Of a DNA stretch of 64,000 bases, positions 43,681 to 53,569 are shown in pieces (the first letter of the stretch is position 1; every line of letters starts with the position of its first letter). The notes under the pieces were generated by a model. That model ran no database searches. It saw only the letters and a program-made list of their open reading frames with translations, and was not told where the DNA came from. The stretch is taken from positions 168,347 through 232,346 of the forward strand of contig NZ_CALPDE010000001.1 of the NCBI RefSeq assembly GCF_943193185.1, written 5' to 3'. This stretch comes from Lactococcus ileimucosae (GTDB lineage Bacteria; Bacillota; Bacilli; Lactobacillales; Streptococcaceae). Made by a program: the position numbers and the translations under genes.

Positions 43681-44301
43681 TTAAACAATATCAATACCAT
43701 GTAAAGCTGCAAAAAATGGTACTTGACTCAGATTGACTTTAATATTTTTGGTCAGTTCTGGACTGATATCCAGCCTTTCAAATTGATTGGTTGAAAAGTC
43801 AATACCTGCTAAGGAAGTCTCCCAAAAATTAGCCTTTTCTAAATCATTTCCCTCAAACCTCACGTGCTTAAATTGACTCGCAATAAAGAGACTTTCTTTT
43901 AACACACTGTCAGAAAAACACACATTTTTCAAACGGGCACTTGAAAAATTTACATAGTTAAGTAAACTGTTCTGAAATTGAACATCTTGCAAAAAAGACT
44001 GGGCAAACTCTGTCCCAAGGAGTTTACAATCCTTAAATACACAGCGGTAAAAACCAAACTTGGAAAACTTAAGGTTTGAAAAGTCACATTTTTCAAATAT
44101 ACAGTCTGTAAACTCTAGATCTGCTCCCACAGACAGCTCAAAGCCTACATTTTGCAAATGACAGCTGCTGAATAATTGTCTGTGAGCGATGTCTATTTCT
44201 TGGTTTTTTAAGTGCACTTGATAAGCTTCATTATCTTCCAAATCTTTAAAATCTACAGCTTCAAGTTCAGTGGGTAGTTTTGGAGGCAGGATTCCTTTCA
44301 T
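43681..44301 (-). CDS. Pentapeptide-repeat protein
   Basis: 206 residues from the ATG at 44301, which has GGAGAAGGGA upstream and overlaps the nitroreductase stop by ATGA; a longer frame begins inside the nitroreductase gene. About 15 A(D/N)LxF-type repeats from residue 45 to 170 (LEFTDCIFEKCDFSNLKFSK and so on) should form a right-handed quadrilateral beta helix. Some members mimic DNA and protect gyrase (Qnr-like); function here is unknown. Probably cotranscribed with the upstream genes. Confidence 0.85.
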   Translation of the reverse strand: MKGILPPKLPTELEAVDFKDLEDNEAYQVHLKNQEIDIAHRQLFSSCHLQNVGFELSVGADLEFTDCIFEKCDFSNLKFSKFGFYRCVFKDCKLLGTEFAQSFLQDVQFQNSLLNYVNFSSARLKNVCFSDSVLKESLFIASQFKHVRFEGNDLEKANFWETSLAGIDFSTNQFERLDISPELTKNIKVNLSQVPFFAALHGIDIV

Positions 44302-45014
44302 AAAAGTCCCTTCTCCGTCAGATTTTCTCTTGTTGAAGGATTTTCTGGTTTTCCCCATTGGTCAATCATTCGACTCGACCAAGTTGAGTTTAAGCGGCGC
44401 GCTCCAGCATAATCATCTTGGACCTTATCATATTGGCGAAGGACTTCTTCATCTTGCTCAATATATTTTTCTGGGAAAACAAGAGCATCATAAGGCAAGC
44501 GAGGCTTGACTGCGTTTACACGTGCTGGTTTCCCCAAGGCAATAGCAAAAATCGGATAGGTATAGTCTGGGAGATTCAAAAGTTCAGAAATCTCGCTGGA
44601 TTGCTCTCGAATCAGACCAACCATGACACCACCATAGCCAAGCGACTGTGCAGCAAGTAAGGTGTTTTGTCCCGCCACGGCAGCATCAACTGACGTGATA
44701 AGAAGTGACTCTACACCTTCTGGTTGGAACACTCCGCCATTCATTTCTACAGCTGTTTTGGCACGATGAAGATCACCTACAAAAACCAAAAAAGCTGCAC
44801 AGTTCTTAATTGCTTTTTGTGGTTGTTGCGCGAAGATAGCATCTTTTTGTTCTTGAGATTGCACAACGACAATGGAATAAGACTGAAAGTTTTTCCAGTT
44901 TGGCGCTGCACGTCCTGCATCAATAATTGTTTTTAATACTTGTTCAGGAATCTTTTCTTCTGTAAAATTACGGACAGAACTGTGTTGCATCATCAGATTA
45001 ATCGTTTCATTCAT
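44298..45014 (-). CDS. NADPH-dependent nitroreductase family oxidoreductase
   Basis: 238-residue FMN enzyme of the NfsA/FRP type: MQHSSVRNFTEEKIP start, AGRAAPNWKNFQSYSIVVV, the QNTLLAAQSLGYGGVMVG block and the IFAIALGKPARVN strand. It probably reduces flavin, nitro- or quinone-like substrates. Start at 45014 because it overlaps the dnaI stop by only 8 bases and has AAGGAG upstream (spacing long, 12); the longer frame lies inside dnaI. It is coupled to the pentapeptide gene downstream. Confidence 0.88.
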   Translation of the reverse strand: MNETINLMMQHSSVRNFTEEKIPEQVLKTIIDAGRAAPNWKNFQSYSIVVVQSQEQKDAIFAQQPQKAIKNCAAFLVFVGDLHRAKTAVEMNGGVFQPEGVESLLITSVDAAVAGQNTLLAAQSLGYGGVMVGLIREQSSEISELLNLPDYTYPIFAIALGKPARVNAVKPRLPYDALVFPEKYIEQDEEVLRQYDKVQDDYAGARRLNSTWSSRMIDQWGKPENPSTRENLTEKGLL

Positions 45015-45897
45015 GTCGTCGATTTGCTCCTTCCAAACGAACTTCATTCGCCAAATATTTTACACGTTCCATCACACGCTTGGCCGGCCATATCTCATCT
45101 GCTTTTTTTGTTTCGGCCAAATGCAGCTCAAGTTCTGCCATATTTAAGTTTGATGTGAAAAATGTTGGTAAGTTTTCTTGCATCCGGTGCTGTAAAATAA
45201 CTTGCAGGATACTGTCACGCACCCAAGCATTGTTCAGCTCAGCCCCAATGTCATCCAAGACCAAGACTTCTACTTTTTTGACTTCGTTCACCCAGTATTT
45301 GGCATTATCAAAGTCTAGGTCAGAAATAAAGGTCGGATAATGGAGTAGGGTTGTTGAAACACCTTTTTTTGCTAACTCATTCGCCATGGCGGCCATGAGG
45401 TATGATTTTCCAACACCAAAATCCCCATAGATGTAAATGCCTTTTTCTTGTGGATAGTTGTCGATAAAGTTTTCTACTTTGCGGAAAAGGTCAAACTGAT
45501 TTTGGTTGTCGGTCAATACATCCGCATAAAAATCAATCTGTTTCAGCTCCCTAGGCAGGCCAATGATTTGGACGCGGCGGAGCTGGTTACTTACCTCTTG
45601 CCGGCGTGCCAGCTCAGCTGTAGTTTGATAAGAAACATCCGCATAACCGTGATTCATAATCAAGACAGGCTCATAGCCATCAGCCGCCATCTTCTCATGC
45701 TTTTCAAATTTTTTTCGCTCTTTGACAAATTCATAAAATTTAGAATAGCTGCGCTGTATTTCATCCTCAGTCATTTGATTTTCTAAAATAAAAGCTTGAA
45801 CCTGTTCATTTTTCATGACTTCAGACACAAGTTTATCAAAATTTCCACGTACATCTGGGCGCTTACTTAAAAGTTCTCCGATTGATTCCATGCTCAC
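45007..45897 (-). CDS. dnaI: Primosomal protein DnaI, helicase loader
   Basis: AAA+ ATPase that loads the replicative helicase with DnaB/DnaD. 296 residues: N-terminal helicase-binding part (about 1-130) and ATPase domain with Walker A GDFGVGKSY near 170, Walker B VLVLDDIGAE and sensor FFTSNLNMAEL. Its ATG overlaps the dnaB stop by four bases, so they are coupled. Confidence 0.95.
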   Translation of the reverse strand: MSMESIGELLSKRPDVRGNFDKLVSEVMKNEQVQAFILENQMTEDEIQRSYSKFYEFVKERKKFEKHEKMAADGYEPVLIMNHGYADVSYQTTAELARRQEVSNQLRRVQIIGLPRELKQIDFYADVLTDNQNQFDLFRKVENFIDNYPQEKGIYIYGDFGVGKSYLMAAMANELAKKGVSTTLLHYPTFISDLDFDNAKYWVNEVKKVEVLVLDDIGAELNNAWVRDSILQVILQHRMQENLPTFFTSNLNMAELELHLAETKKADEIWPAKRVMERVKYLANEVRLEGANRRHE

Positions 45898-47057
45898 TTC
45901 TCCTCTCTGTCCTTGCGACGTGAAGCCTTGTACTGCTCAAATTTTGCAATATCTTCCGCACTGGTCGTATTTACATAGCTGGCATTCGACCATTCAGGTG
46001 CTTTTTTCACCAATTTTCTCTGATTTTTGTGATTTTTATTGTTTTTTTGTTTTTCTTCTGCCTTTTGCTGATGTTCTAAGATACGTTTTACCGCTGCTTC
46101 AGCATTATAAACTTTATGGCGCAGCCAGTCATTGGCCAGCGTGTTCACAAAGCTTGAATTAAGGCTTGATTTTTCCTGCTGAATAAGCACATAATGGATC
46201 AAAATATTTTGAACTTGATCTGCTATGTTTTGCTTGGTCAAGTGATTAAGAATTTTCATTTCTTCTTGTGAGGCGAAGCCCCCCGTTTGCTGTTTCAGCT
46301 TGCTTAAAAAATCGGCAGGAGTTACTTCTTTACTGATGACGATCAAGTCCTGAAAACCTTTAGGAAATTCGGCCAAAGACGGTACAGGTTCAGACTTTCC
46401 AGCCAGCGTTCTTGCAAGGTTGGCTATATTTAAAGTTTTATCTGCATTGGCAGTTTGTTCTGCGGCTTTAAACAGTTCATACCAATTTAGGTCAAATTTT
46501 TCAGCTAGACTGTAGAGCGATAAAATATCCTGATTTTCATTAGAAAAAGTCAGATGCTGACTTTCCATGATGCTCTTAAAGGAAGTGAGATCAAATTTTT
46601 CTGGTTGGTCAAGCTTACTGCTTCTTTCAAATTTGACAGAATAAACTTCATGAAATTTTTTAGTAACTTCCAGAGCATTGGGTTCATTTTTCTGAGCAAG
46701 TGCTTGAACTTTATTTTCACCAATTCGCGAAATGAGTAACTGTTTATAGAAATCGTCTGCCAAAAATTCCTCAAAGCTCAGCGGACTTTTAACCTCTAAA
46801 AAATAGCCAGGCTGTTGGTCAAAAACTCGCACCAGTCCAATTCCTGAAAGCTTGTCTAAGGCATCAATGAAAGGGTTGAGTCCAAAATCAAGGTACTCTA
46901 AAAAATGAGAAATCTTGCCCGTCGAAAAAACGCGCAAGAGTTGATAAAGTCCAAATGCATCTCGACCAATAATGGGCAAGTAAAGCAGCGAAAAAGTATC
47001 AGCATCAAAACTGACTTTTCCTCGATTTAGAATAGAAAATGAATCGCCTGGTCTCAT
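45894..47057 (-). CDS. dnaB: Replication initiation/membrane attachment protein DnaB
   Basis: 387-residue Firmicutes DnaB (not the helicase): N-terminal winged helix (LLYLPIIGRDAFGLYQLL), DDBH domains and a lysine-rich tail. It works with DnaD and DnaI to load helicase at oriC and at restart sites. In the cluster nrdR-dnaB-dnaI, 30 bases after nrdR. Confidence 0.92.
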   Translation of the reverse strand: MRPGDSFSILNRGKVSFDADTFSLLYLPIIGRDAFGLYQLLRVFSTGKISHFLEYLDFGLNPFIDALDKLSGIGLVRVFDQQPGYFLEVKSPLSFEEFLADDFYKQLLISRIGENKVQALAQKNEPNALEVTKKFHEVYSVKFERSSKLDQPEKFDLTSFKSIMESQHLTFSNENQDILSLYSLAEKFDLNWYELFKAAEQTANADKTLNIANLARTLAGKSEPVPSLAEFPKGFQDLIVISKEVTPADFLSKLKQQTGGFASQEEMKILNHLTKQNIADQVQNILIHYVLIQQEKSSLNSSFVNTLANDWLRHKVYNAEAAVKRILEHQQKAEEKQKNNKNHKNQRKLVKKAPEWSNASYVNTTSAEDIAKFEQYKASRRKDREEK

Positions 47058-47087
47058 AGTTCATCCTTTTGTTTCTCTTTTTAACCG

Positions 47088-47537
47088 TTAGTCTTTTTTG
47101 GTAATCTTTTTAAGCAAATCTTCGATTTCACTCACGTCTTTAAACGAGCGATAAACACTGGCAAAACGCACATAAGTAATGTCATCCAAATTCATCAATT
47201 CCTCCATGACAAATTCGCCAATAACTTCTGTACGTACTTCATTTTTTTCTAACTGGCGTACTCTTTGTTCAACACGATCAACCAGTTTTTCGATAGCTTC
47301 GCTGCTCACTGGGCGTTTTCGTGCACTGCGGACGACTCCTGTGATGATTTTATCACGGTTAAAGACTTCACGTGTATCGTCTCGTTTAATGACCAAAAGC
47401 GGCATTTCTTCAATACGCTCAAAAGTTGTGAAGCGATTGCCACAGCTTTCACATTCACGGCGACGACGAATCATATTATCTGCTTGGCGTGAATCCACTA
47501 CTCGTGACGATTCAGATTGACATTTTGGACATCTCAT
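47088..47537 (-). CDS. nrdR: Transcriptional repressor NrdR
   Basis: 149 residues: zinc ribbon with CPKC at 3-6 and CESCGNRF at about 31-38, then an ATP-cone ([16 protein letters not shown]). It represses ribonucleotide reductase genes in response to dATP/ATP. The gene order with dnaB and dnaI is conserved in Firmicutes. It starts 3 bases after trmB. Confidence 0.96.
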   Translation of the reverse strand: MRCPKCQSESSRVVDSRQADNMIRRRRECESCGNRFTTFERIEEMPLLVIKRDDTREVFNRDKIITGVVRSARKRPVSSEAIEKLVDRVEQRVRQLEKNEVRTEVIGEFVMEELMNLDDITYVRFASVYRSFKDVSEIEDLLKKITKKD

Positions 47538-47540
47538 AGC

Positions 47541-48194
47541 TTAACCTCTCTTTGGGAATTTTGCTTCTAAACGGTAAATCACCTGCCCCTTACTTGAGAA
47601 TTTTGCTTCATACTCTGTCATTACATTGACTTTGGCAAATTCCTCATCTGCATGCAAGTCTAACCATACTTTTTCTAAAATCATACCATACTGGCTCATG
47701 CTTGCCAAAGAATATTCGAAAAGCCCACGATTATCTGTTTTAAAGTGAATTTTTCCTTCTTCAGGCAGTATTTGCTCATAAGTCTCCAAGAAAGACTTAT
47801 AAGTCAAACGGCGTTTTTCATGACGTTTCTTAGGCCATGGATCACTGAAGTTAAGATAAACGCGTGACACCTCCGCATCTTCAAAATACTCTGTCAGAGC
47901 TGCACCATCAACTAACATCATCTGTACATTAGGAAGATTAGCTTCTAAAGCCTTATCCAAGGCATATGACAACACAGACAGTTGCATATCAATGGCAATA
48001 TAGTTTATGTCTGGATGTTGCGCAGCCATCCCTGTAATAAAAGCCCCTTTACCACATCCAACTTCAATATGGATGGGATGATTATTTCCAAAGCGTTCTG
48101 CCCAGCGTCCCTTAAAGTCTGCCGGGTTTTCTACAACAACATGTGCGTTATTTTCTAAGTGCTCCGCAGCACCCTTACGATTTCTTACGCGCAT
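47541..48194 (-). CDS. trmB: tRNA (guanine-N7)-methyltransferase
   Basis: 217-residue SAM enzyme forming m7G46 in tRNA. Motifs: [12 protein letters not shown] (SAM site), [11 protein letters not shown], and the catalytic [16 protein letters not shown]. It follows ccrZ, the same pairing as in Streptococcus, but a hairpin lies between the two genes. Confidence 0.96.
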   Translation of the reverse strand: MRVRNRKGAAEHLENNAHVVVENPADFKGRWAERFGNNHPIHIEVGCGKGAFITGMAAQHPDINYIAIDMQLSVLSYALDKALEANLPNVQMMLVDGAALTEYFEDAEVSRVYLNFSDPWPKKRHEKRRLTYKSFLETYEQILPEEGKIHFKTDNRGLFEYSLASMSQYGMILEKVWLDLHADEEFAKVNVMTEYEAKFSSKGQVIYRLEAKFPKRG

Positions 48195-48220
48195 TTTTTC
48201 TCCTATTTTTTGAAAAAATA

Positions 48221-48236
48221 AGAAGGCAAGCCTCCT
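48221..48236 (-). terminator. Hairpin with T-run between ccrZ and trmB
   Basis: On the minus strand AGGAGGC and GCCTTCT form a tight stem followed by TATTTTTTC, 18 bases after the ccrZ stop and about 27 before trmB. It may attenuate read-through. Confidence 0.5.
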
Positions 48237-48254
48237 GATTTTATTCTCTAATTT

Positions 48255-49028
48255 TTAAAACAAGCGACAAAAATCCTGAAAACGTGATATTTCTTGTTCC
48301 GTTTCCTTAATTTGGTCTCTCGCCATATACTCTGATATTTGGCGCAAAAACGAAAGTTTCCCATACCATATCAACTCATTTTTAATATTCGTTGCCCCAT
48401 CATAACCTGAATCAAGCAGCCATTTTTCCCACTCTTCCGGTTTTATATAATGTGTCAAAACATGAGCGATATCGACAAGAGGACTGCTCAAAAGTACCGT
48501 GTCCCAATCTACAAGATACACTTTATCACTTTCGTCATCAACCAGCCAGTTCTTGTGGTTTACATCCCCGTGAACTACAGCAATGTCTGTTGTTTTTAAT
48601 TCCGGAAGATTTTCCGATAGCTCAATAACAACATTTGCCAAGAAACCATTCGTCTCAAAAATCGAGCTCTTGCTCAGCACTTGCTCCAAAAGGTCTGCAG
48701 GAAACAAGATCTCGTTGTCTAACTTTCTACAGGCTTCAATAAGCTTTTCACTTTGGTGCAGATGCCGCAAGATTTGGCCAATACGAGAATCATTCATCTC
48801 ATTCGGTTTCAAAGTATGGCCATTAATCCAAGGCTGGGCAGCTAACATGTCACCTTCTGCCGTACGCTTCGTCCACAAGACCTGTGGCGTAATACCTTCA
48901 AGGTAGACACTTGTCAAAAACGGACTGCAGTTTTTTTTGATAAAGATACGTTTATTGTCACTTTCAGCGACATAAGCGTTTCCAGAACTCCCCTTGACAG
49001 GCATCATTGATAGACTTGAAGATGTCAT
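48255..49028 (-). CDS. ccrZ: Cell cycle regulator CcrZ, choline-kinase-like
   Basis: 257-residue aminoglycoside phosphotransferase/choline-kinase-fold protein. Catalytic loop HGDVNHKNWL and metal motif LVDWD are present. In pneumococcus CcrZ links division to DnaA-dependent initiation and its gene precedes trmB, as here. The ATG follows AAAGAAAGGAG. Its 5' region is occupied by the folded element at 49060-49322. Confidence 0.88.
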   Translation of the reverse strand: MTSSSLSMMPVKGSSGNAYVAESDNKRIFIKKNCSPFLTSVYLEGITPQVLWTKRTAEGDMLAAQPWINGHTLKPNEMNDSRIGQILRHLHQSEKLIEACRKLDNEILFPADLLEQVLSKSSIFETNGFLANVVIELSENLPELKTTDIAVVHGDVNHKNWLVDDESDKVYLVDWDTVLLSSPLVDIAHVLTHYIKPEEWEKWLLDSGYDGATNIKNELIWYGKLSFLRQISEYMARDQIKETEQEISRFQDFCRLF

Positions 49029-49059
49029 GTTTACTCCTTTCTTTGGATTTTGGATGTTT

Positions 49060-49322
49060 TTTATTTGAGAAGTGTTCTAGTAGTGCGTACTCATGAAGCT
49101 GTCTGCAACACTGTCTAATACCTGCTTCGCCTCCTCCAGAGCCATTACATTCGCAAGACATTGTAAGCAGTGGTTTTCCATTCTGCAGATTGCACAGCGC
49201 TAAAGTGCTGGCACTCTCACTACTAGAAACTTCATCATCCCCCCTCCGGGGTGAGCCGCTCATTGGGCTTTCATCAAGCGTTTCACGCATCAAATAATGC
49301 TATAAAAAACTTCTCAAATAAA
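49060..49322 (-). ncRNA. Highly structured 263-bp element with terminal inverted repeats (ncRNA or MITE-like)
   Basis: Perfect 14-bp terminal inverted repeats: TTTATTTGAGAAGT (49060-49073) and its complement (49309-49322). Inside, an 11-bp perfect pair TTCTAGTAGTG (49075-49085 / 49218-49228) closes a long rod of nested short helices: 49098-49102/49194-49198, 49105-49108/49190-49193, 49111-49113/49186-49188 and 49122-49127/49165-49170. More hairpins (GAGC.GCTC, CCCC/GGGG) lie at 49240-49290. It is more GC-rich than other spacers. The rod resembles 6S RNA but no family is proven; it could equally be a mobile palindromic element or the leader of ccrZ. Confidence 0.5.
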
Positions 49323-49333
49323 TTGTAACTCAA

Positions 49334-49597
49334 TTATTTATTTGGATAGTGAATCAAAATTGTTTGTGTCAAAATATCCGCGTACTGATAAGACTCTGTT
49401 GTTTTTGGCCCACGTGTCGGAATGTTTTCAATCACAAAGTGTGTCGCATAAGTTTCAATCAAGTTGACTTTGTGACGGTTTTCACGTTTACGTCCAAATT
49501 GTGATGTGATTTCAATGGTTTGCCCAACATGTTCTTCAACTTGTTTTCTGATATCTACGATTTTTCCTACTTCTTGACTTTGATTTTGGTTATCCAT
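49334..49597 (-). CDS. veg: Veg-family protein
   Basis: 87-residue small protein of the Veg family (DUF1021), found in nearly all Firmicutes; in Bacillus it affects biofilm genes and spore germination. The GRKRENRHKVNLIETY and HFVIEN segments are diagnostic. Start at 49597: GGAGAG lies 6 bases before this ATG, and the TTG four codons upstream overlaps that site. Confidence 0.88.
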   Translation of the reverse strand: MDNQNQSQEVGKIVDIRKQVEEHVGQTIEITSQFGRKRENRHKVNLIETYATHFVIENIPTRGPKTTESYQYADILTQTILIHYPNK

Positions 49598-49628
49598 TTT
49601 ACTCTCCAATTTTTCTCTAGAAATGCAA

Positions 49629-49652
49629 AGGCAGGCGTTTTCCGCCTAGCCT
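49629..49652 (-). terminator. GC-rich hairpin between the replicative helicase gene and veg
   Basis: AGGC.GGCG / CGCC.GCCT stem followed by TTTGCATTTCT on the minus strand. It ends dnaC transcription but also lies within the veg 5' leader. Confidence 0.5.
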
Positions 49653-49678
49653 ACCATTTTAAATTTTAAATCTTATCC

Positions 49679-49684
49679 ATTATA
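49679..49684 (-). promoter_or_regulatory. Extended -10 promoter of veg
   Basis: TGTTATAAT on the minus strand, just after the dnaC stop codon, giving veg a leader of about 75 bases that contains the hairpin at 49629-49652. Confidence 0.55.
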
Positions 49685-49705
49685 ACACGAATACCACTAG
49701 AAATG

Positions 49706-51079
49706 CTAGTCTGCATATCGATTATCAATGCTGGCAAATTTATTGTATTCCTTTAGGAAGAGCAGCTCAACTGTACCACGACTTCCCGAACGGTTTTTTT
49801 CGATAATCACTTCAACTTTATTATCCACTTCTGCGACCTCATTAAAGTCATCATCATCTTCTCCTCCTGCACGCTCATAATAATCGTCTCGATAGAGAAA
49901 GGCAACAATATCCGCATCCTGTTCAATGGATCCCGATTCACGAATGTCAGACAGTACAGGGCGCTTGTCTTGACGTTGCTCAACACCACGTGAGAGCTGA
50001 CTGAGAGCTATCACAGGTACCTTCAACTCTTTTGCTAAAATTTTCAGCTGACGAGAAATTTCCGAAACTTCTTGTTGACGGTTTTCACGTCCTGTACCTG
50101 AAATGAGCTGCAAATAGTCAATCACAATAAGTCCCAAATTTCCTGTTTCTTGAGCCAACTTACGTGAGCGTGCACGAATCTCGGTGATTTTAATACCAGG
50201 TGTATCATCGATGTAAATACTGGCTTTTGAGAGTGTCCCCATAGCAATAAAGTATTGGTTCCACTCTTCATCATTGAGTTGGCCTGTACGCAGATTATGG
50301 GATTCAATCGTTCCTTCAGCAGCCAACATCCGGTTAACTAAGCTTTCAGCCCCCATCTCTAATGAAAAGATAGCGACTGTCTTGTCCTGTTTGGTCCCAA
50401 TGTTCTGTGCAATATTAAGAGCAAAGGCTGTTTTACCAACGGCGGGACGCGCAGCAAGAATAATCAGTTCTTCTTCATGCAAGCCCGTTGTCATCGCATC
50501 CAAAGCTGGGTAACCTGTTGCAATACCTGTAATAGTTGATTTTTGCTTCGCTCGTTCTTCCAGCTCATCCAGATTCATTGACAGGACTTCAGAGATACGT
50601 CGAAAACTTGACGTGTTCCGTCCTTGCTGAACATCAATCAATGATTTTTCAGCTTCCGCCAGAACATCTTCTGCAGAATCTTCTTGACTATAAGCTCTCT
50701 CCACACTCTGTGTCAATTTATTAATCAACTGACGTAAAAGTGACTTCTCAGCAACAATTTTTGCATAATAGGCAGCATTAGCAGCGGTTGGAGTAGCCGT
50801 TGCAAGTTCAGCAATATAAGAAATCCCACCAATCGTATCCAAATCATTTTGATTTTCTAAAAGGGAACGAACTGTTAGAACATCAATAGCTTCACGGTTA
50901 TCCGACAAATGCTCCATCGCGCGAAAAATAATCTTATGCGCATTTTTATAAAAATCATCCACAGATAGGAATTCTTTTACTTCAATCAAGCGGTCACTAT
51001 CAAGGAAAATAGCCCCCAGAACAGCTTGTTCGGCGGCTAAATCTTGTGGTGGAGCTTTGACAATATCAATATCAGGCAT
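49706..51079 (-). CDS. dnaC: Replicative DNA helicase
   Basis: 457-residue hexameric RecA-fold helicase (E. coli DnaB equivalent, called DnaC in Bacillus). N-terminal collar domain (1-150), linker, Walker A AARPAVGKTAF near 210, Walker B LIVIDYLQLISG and the arginine-finger region SRGVEQRQDKRP. No intein. It starts 3 bases after rplI; gdpP-rplI-dnaC is the conserved Firmicutes order. Confidence 0.97.
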   Translation of the reverse strand: MPDIDIVKAPPQDLAAEQAVLGAIFLDSDRLIEVKEFLSVDDFYKNAHKIIFRAMEHLSDNREAIDVLTVRSLLENQNDLDTIGGISYIAELATATPTAANAAYYAKIVAEKSLLRQLINKLTQSVERAYSQEDSAEDVLAEAEKSLIDVQQGRNTSSFRRISEVLSMNLDELEERAKQKSTITGIATGYPALDAMTTGLHEEELIILAARPAVGKTAFALNIAQNIGTKQDKTVAIFSLEMGAESLVNRMLAAEGTIESHNLRTGQLNDEEWNQYFIAMGTLSKASIYIDDTPGIKITEIRARSRKLAQETGNLGLIVIDYLQLISGTGRENRQQEVSEISRQLKILAKELKVPVIALSQLSRGVEQRQDKRPVLSDIRESGSIEQDADIVAFLYRDDYYERAGGEDDDDFNEVAEVDNKVEVIIEKNRSGSRGTVELLFLKEYNKFASIDNRYAD

Positions 51080-51082
51080 TTC

Positions 51083-51535
51083 TTATCTCTCACTTACTTT
51101 GACCTTGACTGTAGCAGTCACATCGCGGTGCAGCTTGATAGGAACATCTTTAACACCAAGGGCTTGAATTTTATTGATCAGCTGAATTTTACGTTTATCC
51201 ACTTTCACATCCAGTTGACTTTGGAGTGCTTTTGCGATATCAGCCTTATCCACAGCACCAAACGTATGACCTGTCGCTCCAACCTTCATCTTGATTTCCA
51301 CCATGACACCGTCTTGCTCAAGGCGTTCTTTCAACATTTTAGCTGCAGCGAGTTCCTCAGCCTCTTCTTTCTCTTTCGCCTTAGTCTTGCCTTGGAGCTC
51401 GGCTATAGCTGCACTCGTTGCAACTTTCGCTAACTTCCTCTTTAGGAGAAAATTATTGGCATAACCTGTTGGTACTTCTTTGATTTCTCCTTTTTTTCCT
51501 TGTCCTTTTACATCTGCTAAAAATACTACTTTCAT
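51083..51535 (-). CDS. rplI: 50S ribosomal protein L9
   Basis: 150 residues: N-terminal [21 protein letters not shown], the long connecting helix rich in Lys/Glu/Ala (about 40-80) and the C-terminal RNA-binding domain. Its ATG overlaps the gdpP stop by four bases. Confidence 0.97.
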   Translation of the reverse strand: MKVVFLADVKGQGKKGEIKEVPTGYANNFLLKRKLAKVATSAAIAELQGKTKAKEKEEAEELAAAKMLKERLEQDGVMVEIKMKVGATGHTFGAVDKADIAKALQSQLDVKVDKRKIQLINKIQALGVKDVPIKLHRDVTATVKVKVSER

Positions 51536-53499
51536 TGTTCTTTCTCTCTTTCCTTAATAATTTTTACTAAATCTTCTTTAACTTCATCAATATTTCGTTC
51601 ATATATTTGGGTAGCAGCTGCGTTAAAGTGTCCGCCACCGCCCATAGCTTCCATGATTGTCTGAACATTGTAATCTTTGAATGACCGCGCAGAGATGGAA
51701 ATATAACCGTTTTGATGATTAGTAATCGCAAAAGCAGCTTGAACGCCCGCCATATCAAGCAAAGTATCTGCTGCTTTAGCTGTAGCAACATTATCATATT
51801 TATGTTCAGGTTTCCCAAGAGCAACGACAATACTCGGGGCAACATATTCAGAATTGAGAATAATTTCATTAATCTTTTTATATTTCTCAAACTCTGTTGC
51901 TAAGATGCTTTTGATTAGGTTGTTATCTGCGCCTTGTGAACGGAGGTAAGCTGCAACTTCAAATGTACGTGACGTTGTTGCTTTTGTAAAGTGCTTCGTG
52001 TCAAGCTCAATACCTGCCAGAGCAATACTGGCATCTGTTACGGTCATTTTAGAGTTATACTCATGGAATTGCAAAAGCTCAACAGCTAACTCACTGGCTG
52101 AACTTGCACTCGATTCGATGTAAGAAAGTAGGGCGTGCTCTGGGAAATCATCATCACGTCTATGATGGTCAATAACAATCAACTTGTTAAAGGACTTATA
52201 AAAATCAAGATTTAGAGTTTGACTTATCTTCGAATGGTCAACCATGATGAGTAAAGAGTTGGCTGTTTTCATATCAAAAGCTTTCTCTAACTTAACGATA
52301 TGTGCAAAGCCTTCCTCTGTTTCATTGATCAAGTCAATCGCCCGACTGACCTCTGGCATGAGCTGTTCGGGATCGTAAACCACATAAGCTTCCTTGCCTG
52401 ATAAGTTGACAAAATTTTTCATCGTAATCGCAGCGCCCAGTGCATCCATATCGGGAAAACGGTGCCCTACAATGAAGACATCCTCACTCTCACTAATAAT
52501 CGTTTGGAGAGCTGTTGAGATAGCTCGAGCACGTGTTCTTGACTTTTGGGTACGGCTTTCAGAATTTCCACCAAAATAAATCGTCTTGGCTTGAGGTGTA
52601 TTTTCCCTGAGAACAGCTTGGTCTCCCCCCCGAACTAAAGCAAGCTCTAAGTTGTTGAGTGAGATTTTTCCGATACTCGGAAAATCATTCCAACCATAGG
52701 AGACCCCCACAGATAAGGTCAATGGAATTTTACTTTCGGCTGAATTTTTACGGAAGTCTTTCAGCAGAGAAAACTTATCCTCAATCATTCTACTCAAAAT
52801 ACCGTAATCACAGAAAAAATAGTAACGACTGCTTGATACACGGCGAAGATAAAAACCATATTTACTCGCAAAACTCTCCAAGTTACTCGCAATCAAGCTA
52901 TTTACTTTGGTACGCTCGCTGTCTGTAATCAAATCTGTAACATCATCATAGTTATCTACCGAGATACTGCCAATAACTGCACGACTTTCTTGCAAGCTTT
53001 CTCGGCTGTTTGCTTCTGATGTAGCATCTGCCAGATATAAAAGATTTTTTTCATCGTCTAAAGTGATAAAGTATTTCTTTTTCTCTATCGTAAAAAACTG
53101 ATTTCTTTCCTCATGGTATTTTTGAATGATTGACTTGACTTCGTTTTTATCTAATACACGGTCATCACCATGATAAATCAAGTCAATAAATGGATTAAAC
53201 CATTCAGGTTCATAGGTTTCTTTGTTATAACGTATAACACCTATGGGCATGTTGTCCAAGGTTGCATTGAGTGAATTTTCAGCTTCATCATTTATTTTTC
53301 TGATAAACTCAACCCTTCTCAAACGATAGTTTCGGGCCTGGAGTAAGATAACAGCTGTTATAATGACATTCATAAGAAAAAGATAGAGCACTGCTATCCA
53401 TCGTGAACCCGAAAAGACCAGCAAGAGACTTTCCAGTGCTTGTACGATAACCATGGCTGATACAATCGCCACTGGTGAAAATCTCTGTACAATTTTCAT
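51532..53499 (-). CDS. gdpP: Cyclic-di-AMP phosphodiesterase GdpP
   Basis: 655-residue membrane enzyme that hydrolyses c-di-AMP, affecting potassium transport, wall stress and beta-lactam tolerance. Two N-terminal helices (about 10-55), a degenerate PAS (60-150), a degenerate GGDEF domain (about 170-300) and the DHH/DHHA1 domains with [11 protein letters not shown] (Asp near 350) and DHHRRDDDF (near 444), ending in [10 protein letters not shown]. The catalytic residues are complete. Its product level should also act on the Ktr system in this window. Confidence 0.96.
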   Translation of the reverse strand: MKIVQRFSPVAIVSAMVIVQALESLLLVFSGSRWIAVLYLFLMNVIITAVILLQARNYRLRRVEFIRKINDEAENSLNATLDNMPIGVIRYNKETYEPEWFNPFIDLIYHGDDRVLDKNEVKSIIQKYHEERNQFFTIEKKKYFITLDDEKNLLYLADATSEANSRESLQESRAVIGSISVDNYDDVTDLITDSERTKVNSLIASNLESFASKYGFYLRRVSSSRYYFFCDYGILSRMIEDKFSLLKDFRKNSAESKIPLTLSVGVSYGWNDFPSIGKISLNNLELALVRGGDQAVLRENTPQAKTIYFGGNSESRTQKSRTRARAISTALQTIISESEDVFIVGHRFPDMDALGAAITMKNFVNLSGKEAYVVYDPEQLMPEVSRAIDLINETEEGFAHIVKLEKAFDMKTANSLLIMVDHSKISQTLNLDFYKSFNKLIVIDHHRRDDDFPEHALLSYIESSASSASELAVELLQFHEYNSKMTVTDASIALAGIELDTKHFTKATTSRTFEVAAYLRSQGADNNLIKSILATEFEKYKKINEIILNSEYVAPSIVVALGKPEHKYDNVATAKAADTLLDMAGVQAAFAITNHQNGYISISARSFKDYNVQTIMEAMGGGGHFNAAATQIYERNIDEVKEDLVKIIKEREKEQ

Positions 53500-53569
53500 T
53501 TTCTTCTCCTTTTGTGCATTTGACTCAACTCATGTGTCAGTAATTTATAATGGCCTTGGAACCACAATT

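Noticed and set aside
48964..49293. 109-residue minus-strand ORF across the folded element and ccrZ start
   Set aside because: Out of frame with ccrZ, no ribosome binding site, and its sequence is dictated by inverted repeats.
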